Source: a virus
Virus record (IMG/VR): IMGVR_UViG_3300005602_000004
Location: 1 to 54,410 of that record
Strand: one strand, 5' to 3'
DNA length: 54,410 nucleotides
A program made the translations under genes and the position numbers. Below are positions 7,804-14,426 of the stretch, in pieces. Under the pieces are notes generated by a model, which was given only the letters and a program-made list of their open reading frames with translations, was not told the DNA's origin and made no database searches. Position 1 is the first letter of the stretch. Each line of letters begins with the position of its first letter.

Positions 7804-8244
7804 ATGCAAAATAGAACTTTATCACACAACTCAAATTATCGGCACGGCCATGCTCTCGCAGGCAAAGAGACCGCTACGTACATCTGTTGGAGAAACATGA
7901 TCTCTCGTTGCGAGAATAAAAATCAGAAAGATTACAAATACTACGGTGGTCGTGGGATTCAAGTTTGCGAAAGATGGAGAACTGATTTTACTTCATTCCT
8001 TAGAGATATGGGTGAAAAACCCAAAGGAATGTCCATAGATAGGATCGACAATAATGGTGATTATGAACCCTCTAATTGTCGGTGGGAAACACACACTAAT
8101 CAAATGAATAATAAGAGGAATAGCGTTCTAATTACGAGAGAAGGATTGACATTGAACGCTTCCGAGTGGGCTAGGAGAATAGGTGTGGACCATCACACTA
8201 TCGCAAGATGGCATCGGAAAGGTACGTGGCCGCAGGGAAAATGA
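7804..8244 (+). CDS. HNH-type homing endonuclease-like protein (second copy type)
   Basis: A 146-residue relative of the gene at 6340. It shares the same core: CWRNMISRCEN, YYGGRGIQVCERW, SIDRIDNNGDYEPSNCRWE and NQMNNKRN. It also has a C-terminal WARRIGVDHHTIARWHRKG helix-turn-helix and ends in GTWPQGK. It again sits between two glycosyltransferase genes and its stop overlaps the next ATG by ATGA. The coding sequence is AT-rich. Function as a homing nuclease is inferred from family resemblance. Confidence 0.75.
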   Translation: MQNRTLSHNSNYRHGHALAGKETATYICWRNMISRCENKNQKDYKYYGGRGIQVCERWRTDFTSFLRDMGEKPKGMSIDRIDNNGDYEPSNCRWETHTNQMNNKRNSVLITREGLTLNASEWARRIGVDHHTIARWHRKGTWPQGK

Positions 8245-8921
8245 AAACAAAGTGGGAATTATTGATTCTTACAATGCCAACTCGCGTCGAGTTTCTTCGG
8301 CGTTTATTGATTTCATTGGAGCCGCAATGTGCAAGTAATCCAGAAGTTTCGATTCGTATTCGAACTTGTGATCCACGATATACATTAGGAGAGAATCGTG
8401 AAATGTTGCGCCGCTCGTCGGAGGCTTCGTATCTTAGCTTCGTAGACGATGACGATGGCGTTGATCCAGAATTTGTTTCTACTATTCTTCCATTATTGGA
8501 TGGTATCGATTATGTGGGATTTGATGTTCAAGCATACATTGACGGAAAACCGTTGGTAAAAATCACTCATCATTCACTCCGATATGATGGCTGGTATGAA
8601 ACGGATGAATTTTACGCCCGAGACATCTCACATATAAACCCAATGCGTAGAGATTTAGTACTTCTGGAAGCCTTCGAAGGCGGTCACGGAGAGGACGTTC
8701 GATGGGCCGACCGGATGCGGGCGAGAGGTGTTCTGAAAACAGAACGCTACATAGATCGGGTTCTATACCACTACTATTTCCGGACCCGAAAGAACATCGG
8801 CAAGCCGTGCCCGAAGTGTGGGAGTACGTCCACAGTGCTCGTCGGCGAAGGAACGGTATGCAATGCCTGCTCGCTATCCTTTGACCGGCATCCGGAGCAA
8901 AAATCTTGTCTTTGGACTTGA
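8241..8921 (+). CDS. GT-A glycosyltransferase with C-terminal zinc ribbon (second)
   Basis: A 226-residue protein that starts MKTKWELLILTMPTR at the first GT-A strand. It has a DDDD motif (SFVDDDDG, 67-74) for nucleotide-sugar and metal binding. Near the C-terminus CPKC and CNAC pairs form a zinc ribbon like that of the gene at 6903. Last gene of the sugar island; a structured RNA with a T run follows at 8984-9080. The first 500 bases are AT-rich compared with the rest of the genome, like the adjacent homing gene. Confidence 0.68.
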   Translation: MKTKWELLILTMPTRVEFLRRLLISLEPQCASNPEVSIRIRTCDPRYTLGENREMLRRSSEASYLSFVDDDDGVDPEFVSTILPLLDGIDYVGFDVQAYIDGKPLVKITHHSLRYDGWYETDEFYARDISHINPMRRDLVLLEAFEGGHGEDVRWADRMRARGVLKTERYIDRVLYHYYFRTRKNIGKPCPKCGSTSTVLVGEGTVCNACSLSFDRHPEQKSCLWT

Positions 8922-8983
8922 CTTGGGCATCTGGATTTGCGAGTATCGTGGCCTGCGGGTAGGTAGGTTCTCCGGTTGAAAGG

Positions 8984-9080
8984 CGAGGGCGGGTGGGTAG
9001 CGAGTGGACCAACGTGGAGGGTGGACGGTTTGCCAGCACCCTTCGGCGGGTCGGACAAGGCTTAGGCCGCCCTCGTTTTT
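8984..9080 (+). ncRNA. closed-stem structured RNA ending in a T run (ncRNA or large terminator)
   Basis: CGAGGGCGG (8984-8992) is the exact reverse complement of CCGCCCTCG (9067-9075), and TTTTT follows at 9076-9080. The 74 bases between contain a further stem AGGGTG/CACCCT. The element lies between convergent transcription units: the sugar island from the left and the minus operon ending at 9079. The interior is not coding in any plausible frame. It could be a small stable RNA with an intrinsic terminator, or just an oversized terminator. I found no tRNA features. The stretch 8922-8983 shows nothing else I can name. Confidence 0.6.
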
Positions 9081-9225
9081 AAGCTTTCCAAGCGATATAG
9101 CCCAAAAGCAAAAGTTCGAGGATCATAGCGACCAGCATCGCTGCTCTGTACCACTTATCGATTAGAGTTTGCTTGTCAGCCATGTCAGTAGGAGGAGTAT
9201 CCCCGCGCTTACCAGTGTCACCCAT
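9079..9225 (-). CDS. small single-pass membrane protein
   Basis: 48 residues with a polar N-terminus (MGDTGKRGDTPPTD) and one C-terminal hydrophobic helix, AAMLVAMILELLLLGYIAW. The ATG at 9225 was chosen because GGGAGG lies upstream; an earlier ATG at 9426 would overlap the preceding gene by 173 bases in another frame. Last gene of the minus-strand operon 10413-9079. Function unknown. Confidence 0.6.
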   Translation of the reverse strand: MGDTGKRGDTPPTDMADKQTLIDKWYRAAMLVAMILELLLLGYIAWKA

Positions 9226-9253
9226 GCCGGTTGTTGCCTCCCGGTACCCCGCA

Positions 9254-9517
9254 TCACTCGTCCAGTAGGGGAAAGTCGGTTCCGTTAGAAGTGAAAAAGT
9301 CACAGACTCCGGTCGAGGATACCCCGTCTTTGTCGGTCTCTTCATCTCGGAATATTTCGCAGGTGTGGAACTTGTCGATGACCCGCTCGAAAAAGTGCTG
9401 ACAATATCGGCATTGTTCTTTGCCATCGGCTTCCCGGTAATTGACCTCTTCGGCGTCGAACTTAACGGGACGCGATTCGATCAATCTTTCGTAGAAATTC
9501 TTGCTCACCGTTGCCAT
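9254..9517 (-). CDS. small cysteine-containing protein
   Basis: 87 residues, acidic. CRYC (about 36-39), a later TCEIF and VCDFF give four cysteines that could form a zinc site. It overlaps the end of the upstream gene by 56 bases in a different frame. No family recognised. The Cys spacing and placement among other zinc-ribbon proteins suggest a small zinc-binding regulator or adaptor. Confidence 0.6.
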   Translation of the reverse strand: MATVSKNFYERLIESRPVKFDAEEVNYREADGKEQCRYCQHFFERVIDKFHTCEIFRDEETDKDGVSSTGVCDFFTSNGTDFPLLDE

Positions 9518-9839
9518 TGATTAACCTCGTGAATACCGGAGACGGAGTAAAAACGTGATCGATAATCGCTTCTCCGTAATGGCCAAGTACTGCATTGATC
9601 GATGCTTCGATATGTGGACCTAGTTCGATACTCGCTTCTCCGTAATGGCCAAGTACTGCATTGATCGATGCTTCGATATGTGGACCTAGTTCGATACTCG
9701 CATACTCACCAGTGTAGATTTCCGGAGGTGGAGGAGTCCAAATCTTGCTCCGGCCCATATCGAAAATCTTCCGGTTGGGATCAAACACAAACGGAGCGGC
9801 GGTCAGAAACGCCATGAACCTTCGTCGAGAGAGTTCCAT
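9462..9839 (-). CDS. Tat-signal-like protein with an internal 22-residue duplication
   Basis: 125 residues. The N-terminus, MELSRRRFMAFLTAAPFVF, has a twin-arginine motif followed by a short hydrophobic stretch, as in Tat export signals. Positions about 47-90 contain a perfect 22-residue repeat (ASIELGPHIEASINAVLGHY plus GE), encoded by a 66-bp tandem repeat. No family recognised. The arginine motif sits close to the start and the hydrophobic part is short, so export is a hypothesis. Confidence 0.6.
   Translation of the reverse strand: MELSRRRFMAFLTAAPFVFDPNRKIFDMGRSKIWTPPPPEIYTGEYASIELGPHIEASINAVLGHYGEASIELGPHIEASINAVLGHYGEAIIDHVFTPSPVFTRLINGNGEQEFLRKIDRIASR
9567..9698 (-). repeat. perfect 66-bp tandem duplication within a coding sequence
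   Basis: 9567-9632 and 9633-9698 are identical 66-bp units, a multiple of three, so the reading frame of gene 9839-9462 is kept and 22 residues are doubled. Perfect identity implies a recent duplication or an assembly artefact. Read depth or junction-spanning reads would tell them apart. Confidence 0.95.
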
Positions 9840-10241
9840 CTATTGAACCTCGGTGGGCGGCATCTCAATATCGGACGGTCTAGCCCGAGCCTTTGCTTCG
9901 AGAGCGGCAATCTCTTCTTCGGTTAGTTCCGGAACCGGAACAGCCGGTGCTCCGAACTTTCGGCCACACTTCCCGCAAAATCTATCGGATTTATCTCCGA
10001 TTTGTCCACATTCGCATTTCTGTGGAACGACCAGTTTTTCCCCGTCCGACCGGCAAAAGGAATCCCCGCTCCTTGGTTTCGTTGGGCATATCGGGCAAAT
10101 TAGCTCGTTCGATGAACCATTCCGTACCGGCTGGGTTGCACGCATAAGTTGCTGGACTTCTTTTCTACACAAGCAGCGGCATTGTGGATCGCGGCATTCC
10201 GCATGTTGGCCGCTAACACAAGACTCACAAAATCCCGGCAG
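9840..10241 (-). CDS. multi-zinc-ribbon protein, probable CTG start
   Basis: Translation from a CTG at 10241 gives 133 residues. They contain a Cys-rich block (LPGFCESCVSGQHAECRDP, then CRCLC), a second site (ICPICPTK...SFCRSDGE) and a double zinc ribbon (KCECGQIG...RFCGKCGRKF). The frame is closed just upstream of the CTG; AAGGAG lies 7 bases before it and there is no ATG, GTG or TTG until a TTG at 10172. That TTG would remove the first Cys cluster. The CTG start is therefore inferred. Role unknown; such ribbons usually bind DNA, RNA or protein partners. Confidence 0.65.
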   Translation of the reverse strand: MPGFCESCVSGQHAECRDPQCRCLCRKEVQQLMRATQPVRNGSSNELICPICPTKPRSGDSFCRSDGEKLVVPQKCECGQIGDKSDRFCGKCGRKFGAPAVPVPELTEEEIAALEAKARARPSDIEMPPTEVQ

Positions 10242-10413
10242 GTTCGTTCTCCTTCCGGCCCCAGCGTTTCATGGCAGCGTGTCGAGCTTTGAGCCGATTC
10301 GCAGCAGACTTTGCCGGACTCGATACCCGGCCCCCTTTAGCACCCCGGCAAGAAAGGCATGGAAAGGGCCGATTATGCAATTCGCAAATTCCGTTACTAG
10401 TTGTACCCCTCAT
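10225..10413 (-). CDS. small basic protein with a Cys/His cluster, first gene of the minus operon
   Basis: 62 residues starting MRGTTSNGICELHNRPFPC. The Cys/His spacing C-x2-H-x6-C-x2-C suggests a zinc site, and an Arg/Lys-rich tail follows (RLKARHAAMKRWGRK). The ATG at 10413 was preferred over one at 10437 because a TTGACT-17-TATCGT promoter ends 8 bases before it, implying a leaderless message. Probably a small nucleic-acid-binding protein. Confidence 0.55.
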   Translation of the reverse strand: MRGTTSNGICELHNRPFPCLSCRGAKGGRVSSPAKSAANRLKARHAAMKRWGRKENEPAGIL

Positions 10414-10421
10414 GCCCAAGC

Positions 10422-10450
10422 ACGATACACGAAACATTTGACAGAGTCAA
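10422..10450 (-). promoter_or_regulatory. sigma70-like promoter for the minus operon, leaderless start
   Basis: On the minus strand TTGACT (10450-10445), a 17-base spacer and TATCGT (10427-10422) are followed after 8 bases by the ATG of gene 10413-10225. It overlaps the plus-strand promoter 10438-10466 by 13 bases, so the two cannot be occupied together. -35 five of six, -10 four of six matches. Confidence 0.55.
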
Positions 10451-10466
10451 TGCCCAAGCGTATGGT
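10438..10466 (+). promoter_or_regulatory. sigma70-like promoter for the late operon, leaderless start
   Basis: TTGACA (10438-10443), a 17-base spacer and TATGGT (10461-10466) are followed after 7 bases by ATG at 10474. The predicted +1 falls on or next to the A of that ATG, so the first late gene should be translated from a leaderless message. The -35 is perfect; the -10 matches four of six. Confidence 0.6.
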
Positions 10467-10473
10467 GCTCTCG

Positions 10474-10734
10474 ATGGCCACCTTGCCGACCTGTGGAAAT
10501 TTCCTAGCTGGAACGTGCGAACGATCTGATGTCTACGTCTCGAAGGAGACGGACACTGCTTTTGTGATTGCCTGCCGGACGTGCGCCTCGGTGAACGTGT
10601 GGCCGAAAGACAAAAACGAATCTGCCGGGAAATACGAAGCATACCTTCGCCATCAAGCCGCCCGAGAAGCGCAGTACCAGTACGATTCAAGCCGACCAGC
10701 GTACTCGTTTCTGACCAGTGGAGATAAGACATGA
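10474..10734 (+). CDS. small zinc-binding protein, first gene of the late operon
   Basis: 86 residues starting MATLPTCGNFLAGTCERSD. Cys pairs CGNFLAGTC and ACRTC suggest one zinc site; the C-terminal half is a charged helix rich in Ala, Tyr and Gln. The frame is open far upstream, but those codons lie opposite the minus operon and do not look like protein. Start chosen from the promoter position; ATGs at 10451 and 10462 in the same frame are possible. The last four bases overlap the next gene (ATGA). Confidence 0.6.
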   Translation: MATLPTCGNFLAGTCERSDVYVSKETDTAFVIACRTCASVNVWPKDKNESAGKYEAYLRHQAAREAQYQYDSSRPAYSFLTSGDKT

Positions 10735-11261
10735 TGACCGCCGAGGCCCGAGCCTTGCAATCCGCGAAGATGAAGGAAGCATGGATTAAGCGCAAGGCTC
10801 TAAAGCAGGAAGTTCCCGCCGATCCGGGGATTCGGGAGGCGATGGCAAAGGTTCCGATGAATGCGGTAACACCAGCGGCATTGCCGACACCTACTCCACC
10901 TCCCCCGGAATCCGACACGCTCGATCAGAGCCACATCATCATCGAAGTCGATTGGGACCATCTCCCGATGTCCGAAGCGCAGCAGTTTTACGCTCACCTG
11001 AAAGAGAACTTCGAGCGGGCCGGTAAAATCCTGAATGCCCGGTCGATGGAACGAACTTCCGGATATACCTGCTTCATGTGTCACAAACACTTCCAAGGGA
11101 ATCCCGGTTTCACCGACCACAGCTACATCGATCCCGCAACTGGCCTATCCCCCCGAGTGGATTGCTGTGGCGAACTCTGTGTGATCAACTATAATTCCTT
11201 CCGAATCAACGAACGGCACCAACGGCAACTCGCCCAAGCTGCCGCCCAACGAAATGGCTAA
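10731..11261 (+). CDS. protein with proline-rich linker and zinc-finger-like C-terminus, possible terminase accessory
   Basis: 176 residues. The N-terminal third is a basic helix (RALQSAKMKEAWIKRKALK), followed by a Pro-rich linker (PTPTPPPPES). Later come YTCFMCHKHF and VDCCGELC, which could hold zinc. Located directly upstream of, and overlapping by 8 bases, the large terminase gene. That is the position of a small terminase subunit, but I see no recognisable small-terminase fold, so this role is inference from position only. Confidence 0.6.
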   Translation: MMTAEARALQSAKMKEAWIKRKALKQEVPADPGIREAMAKVPMNAVTPAALPTPTPPPPESDTLDQSHIIIEVDWDHLPMSEAQQFYAHLKENFERAGKILNARSMERTSGYTCFMCHKHFQGNPGFTDHSYIDPATGLSPRVDCCGELCVINYNSFRINERHQRQLAQAAAQRNG

Positions 11262-13044
11262 ACATAACGATCCGGTCTGGATGGATCGCTCCCGCCAGTT
11301 ACTCGCTCGCCTGCCGATTAAATCAAGGGAACATAATCAGATGACGCCTTTCAGCTTCTTTCCGAGTCAGGAAAGAAGATTCCAAAGGATGCGGGAGCAA
11401 TGGCGTCGAGAAGGGCACATTCGGATCATTGATCTGAAGAGTCGGCGTGTGGGATTTTCGAGTCAGACCGAAGGAATTTTTTGGTGCAGGGGACTGGGAT
11501 TCTCCAATATGAACATGAAGATCGTCGCCCATCTTACGACGAGCGCCGAGGAACTGTTTCGTGTTCCAGGCGATCTATCCAGAGGATTCCCAAACTTCCC
11601 GCTCGAAGACATCCAGCAAAAGAAAATCTATTTCCGGCATCCGAGTGGAGATAGCCATTTGACGGTTGCGACCGCTGGCACTCCATCGGCGGGGCGCGGG
11701 GGAACGCTCTCCGCGCTTCATCTTTCTGAAGCAGCTTCCTATCCGGATGACGAAATTTTCACGGCCATGATTTCGTCCGTGTCGAAGGGTCCAGGAAGCA
11801 TGATTATCATTGAATCGACGGCCAATGGCCGGGAAGGTCCGGGGGCGGCGTTTGCCGAATACTGGGATGAAGCGGTAGCGGGTCGAAATGGGTACATCCC
11901 CAACTTCGCATCGTGGCTCGAAGACCCGGCCTTCATTCGTCCGGAAGAAGAGGCGGAAGACGCTCCTCGGGACGACCTCGAAAAAGAGTTGATGAAGGCT
12001 CCATTCAATGCGACTCGGGAGCAAATCGCATGGATGCGTCGAACGAAAGCCGATGACTGCCGGAACATCGAGTCAAAATTCCTGCAAGACTTTCCGCACA
12101 CGCCCTCGGTAGCCTTTCAAGTATCGGGATACCCGGCTTTCCCGAGGGAGGAGCTTGCGTATGCGGAAAGCACGGTCAAACCACCGATCTGTCGAGGGTC
12201 TTTTCAGCGTATGGCTGGGAGTTCGGCTTTTAAGTTCATCGAGGACGATAACGGTCCTGTCCATATGTGGAAGAAGCCCGTCAACGAAAAAAATCGTCCA
12301 GATGGATTGCATTACTACATCGGAGCGGATGCTGCGCTTGGAACTGAAGAGGGTGATTTCTGCGCTTACGCGTGTATTTGTGGAGAGACCGGCGAACTCG
12401 CTTGCCGTTTTGCTGAACGAATTGCCCCCGAAGTCCTGGCGAATCAACTCGATATGTGCGGACAGTACTACAATCGAGCAATGGTAAATCCGGAATTGAC
12501 AGGGAATCTCGGGAGGTGGGCGCTTGTCAAGCTACGCGACGTATACCGATACCCGAACATCTACACTTGGAAAGGGCGAGACGACCGGAAAAAGGGTAAG
12601 AGCCGTAGTATTGCCCTTGGCTTCGAAATGACGCAGGCGACACGCCGATTAATCGTGGATGCGGCTCGAAGCGGCATTCGCATGGGGCTAAAGGCTGAAC
12701 CCGGAGCACTCGTCATCAATGATCGAGCGTTGATGGACCAACTCGGGATGATGACGGTGAAGGAATGGCGGTGGGACATTCTTCGGGGGCACGACGATAT
12801 TGCCGTAGCCTGGATGATTGCGGCTTTAACCCGTGAGCAGTATCCTCCCCCTCGAATGAAGTACGCACCAAAAAACTTAATGGACCCACAGAATCCAAAG
12901 GAAATATTGGCTGGATTGCCGCTCAAGGAAGAGATTGGACCGATGATCCAGCGAGAAATGAGACAATTTATGAATCAAGCCAAAACGCCTGCTCCGGGTA
13001 GTCGCGTACGGTGGAGCACAAGGGCACGACTGGCGGGAATATGA
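11254..13044 (+). CDS. terL: terminase large subunit
   Basis: The DNA-packaging ATPase/nuclease, 596 residues. An adenine/Walker A region IDLKSRRVGFSSQT (59-72) replaces the canonical GKT with a variant common in phage terminases. TLSALHLSEAA (about 148-158) is the motif II/III coupling region and IIIESTANG follows. The C-terminal RNase H-like nuclease has YIGADAALGTEEGD, the acidic NPELTGN segment and GHDDIAVAWMIAA supplying its acidic residues. Its product cuts and translocates DNA into the prohead through the portal. It overlaps both neighbours by a few bases. Confidence 0.9.
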   Translation: MAKHNDPVWMDRSRQLLARLPIKSREHNQMTPFSFFPSQERRFQRMREQWRREGHIRIIDLKSRRVGFSSQTEGIFWCRGLGFSNMNMKIVAHLTTSAEELFRVPGDLSRGFPNFPLEDIQQKKIYFRHPSGDSHLTVATAGTPSAGRGGTLSALHLSEAASYPDDEIFTAMISSVSKGPGSMIIIESTANGREGPGAAFAEYWDEAVAGRNGYIPNFASWLEDPAFIRPEEEAEDAPRDDLEKELMKAPFNATREQIAWMRRTKADDCRNIESKFLQDFPHTPSVAFQVSGYPAFPREELAYAESTVKPPICRGSFQRMAGSSAFKFIEDDNGPVHMWKKPVNEKNRPDGLHYYIGADAALGTEEGDFCAYACICGETGELACRFAERIAPEVLANQLDMCGQYYNRAMVNPELTGNLGRWALVKLRDVYRYPNIYTWKGRDDRKKGKSRSIALGFEMTQATRRLIVDAARSGIRMGLKAEPGALVINDRALMDQLGMMTVKEWRWDILRGHDDIAVAWMIAALTREQYPPPRMKYAPKNLMDPQNPKEILAGLPLKEEIGPMIQREMRQFMNQAKTPAPGSRVRWSTRARLAGI

Positions 13045-13457
13045 GCGCCTACAACCGTGGGGAATTGAGTCTAGAGGCGTATTTGGTCCGTATTCTGGCC
13101 GCTCTATGTCGGCAAAATGGAGGGGAACTTCGGATCAAAGGGGAACTCGTCGATGCGATCAATGAGCCGACCACGCTCCTGAAGGACTGGGATTCAAAAA
13201 CTCAGGAACTCGTCCTTCGCACCCACATGGGCAGTTTTGGGGAAGTTTTCCGTGTTGTGCCGGAGAAGCAGCCGACCAAAGAAGTGATTGCCGCCGATCC
13301 GATCAAGAAGTCCGAAGACCTGCCCCTTTTTACACAGAAGGGGTCCACACTTGATGACGAAAAGCTAAAAAAGCTAGAAACGGACTTGACTCGAAGACGT
13401 GTCGCAGCAATGATAACCGAAGATTTGAAGCGGCGTCGGGGCCAGCCGGAGGCATGA
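13041..13457 (+). CDS. conserved phage protein of unknown function
   Basis: 138 residues, starting MSAYNRGELSLEAYLVRI in the ATGA overlap with terL. The first 80 residues form an alpha/beta unit (ELRIKGELVDAINEPTTLLKDW) and the C-terminus is highly charged, LKKLETDLTRRRVAAMITED. It lies between terminase and portal. No function recognised. Confidence 0.65.
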   Translation: MSAYNRGELSLEAYLVRILAALCRQNGGELRIKGELVDAINEPTTLLKDWDSKTQELVLRTHMGSFGEVFRVVPEKQPTKEVIAADPIKKSEDLPLFTQKGSTLDDEKLKKLETDLTRRRVAAMITEDLKRRRGQPEA

Positions 13458-13458
13458 A

Positions 13459-13689
13459 ATGGAACAAGTTGTATTACGGACGATGCTTCTGACTTTCCAT
13501 CCCGACACGCTCGAATTGGACATCGATGCTCCGGATATGACCCTCGATTTTGGCATTGCCCTTCTCCAGCGGGCCAAGCACCTCCTCGAATTCCAGGAAA
13601 AACTTCTTTTAGCGAAACTGGTTCGAGAGCAGGATGTAGCAAATGAGATTCGGACGAATGATGTGATACGGAAGCTGAAACTCCAATGA
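13459..13689 (+). CDS. small helical protein
   Basis: 76 residues: a short beta-type N-terminus (VVLRTMLLTFHPDTLELDID), then a long charged helix with leucines (FGIALLQRAKHLLEFQEKLL). One base after the preceding stop and overlapping the next gene by ATGA. No family recognised. Confidence 0.65.
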   Translation: MEQVVLRTMLLTFHPDTLELDIDAPDMTLDFGIALLQRAKHLLEFQEKLLLAKLVREQDVANEIRTNDVIRKLKLQ

Positions 13690-13988
13690 GTGAAGATACG
13701 CCCAAAACGATCTTCGACCAAATCTGGAAGCAGTTCGCCGCTGACCGGAAAGATGGTAGGGCTGCCGCTGCCGTGAAATTGCAACGGGCGCTTGCCGAAC
13801 ACGCTTCCGATCTCGTTCCATCCTACGCGACGGCGAAGGAATTCATGTCGATGGTATTCGATTGCGAGCAGTTCACGAAAGAAGACAAGCAGGGGGATAC
13901 CGGCGATCCGTTGACGAATATCAGCGATTGGATCAGCGGAAAGAAAGACTTCTCCCGAATCTCGATGATTAAGGAGCGGACGCACTGA
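13686..13988 (+). CDS. hypothetical acidic protein
   Basis: 100 residues, mostly helical, from MSEDTPKTIFDQIWKQFAAD to ISMIKERTH. No Cys cluster, signal or membrane segment. Coupled by ATGA to the preceding gene; its stop touches the next ATG. Function unknown. Confidence 0.6.
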   Translation: MSEDTPKTIFDQIWKQFAADRKDGRAAAAVKLQRALAEHASDLVPSYATAKEFMSMVFDCEQFTKEDKQGDTGDPLTNISDWISGKKDFSRISMIKERTH

Positions 13989-14155
13989 TGCAGCCACAGT
14001 GTCCGTACTGCCAGCGTCCAATGCAACTGAACACGGCGTCAAGCACCGAAACGCAGCGGCAGTTTATTTGCGGATGCCGGGGATTCGTGTACTACGTGAA
14101 CGTCCCAAATTGGAAGCCTCCGCTCGAATTGAGAGGGAAACGTCATGGAGCGTAG
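13988..14155 (+). CDS. tiny zinc-ribbon protein
   Basis: 55 residues with CPYC near the start and FICGCRGF in the middle, the two knuckles of a minimal zinc ribbon. The ATG at 13988 overlaps the preceding TGA (TGATG), and the end overlaps the next gene by 11 bases. One of many such miniature zinc proteins in this genome. Confidence 0.6.
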   Translation: MQPQCPYCQRPMQLNTASSTETQRQFICGCRGFVYYVNVPNWKPPLELRGKRHGA

Positions 14156-14426
14156 AAAGCTACTCCAAGCACTGACCGCGCTACCGGCGATGGTGATAGC
14201 AGGTAAAGATGGCAACCCGGTCGGAGTGAAGTATGAGACCACACCGGATAAGCGATACGTCGTATTCCTGAATGCACGAATGGTAGATGTAACGGATTTT
14301 TGCGCTCCACCTTCTGAATCATGCCCTGCCGCACATACACTTCCTCCGGGAACTGTTGTCCATTGTGTCTATGTGAGTAAAGATGAATCAATGGACGAAA
14401 TCATCCGTATCTACGAGGTCGGATAG
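14145..14426 (+). CDS. small protein with Tat-like N-terminus
   Basis: 93 residues. The N-terminus MERRKLLQALTALPAMVIAG resembles a short twin-arginine signal. The rest is a beta-rich domain with VKYETTPDKRYVVFLNARMV and two Cys around position 60. It directly precedes the portal gene and shares its last base with the GTG. Export of a phage head-module protein would be unusual, so the motif may simply be a basic helix. Confidence 0.55.
   Translation: MERRKLLQALTALPAMVIAGKDGNPVGVKYETTPDKRYVVFLNARMVDVTDFCAPPSESCPAAHTLPPGTVVHCVYVSKDESMDEIIRIYEVG

Noticed and set aside
8922-9078. Possible tRNA or tmRNA in the gap after the sugar island
   Set aside because: No T-loop GTTCRA, no acceptor-stem/CCA arrangement and no anticodon arm could be found; only the closed-stem element remains.
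9853-10473. Long upstream extension of the first late gene
   Set aside because: The codons are the complement of the minus operon, are rich in Ser, Pro and Arg, and include the promoter region; only the part from 10474 looks like protein.
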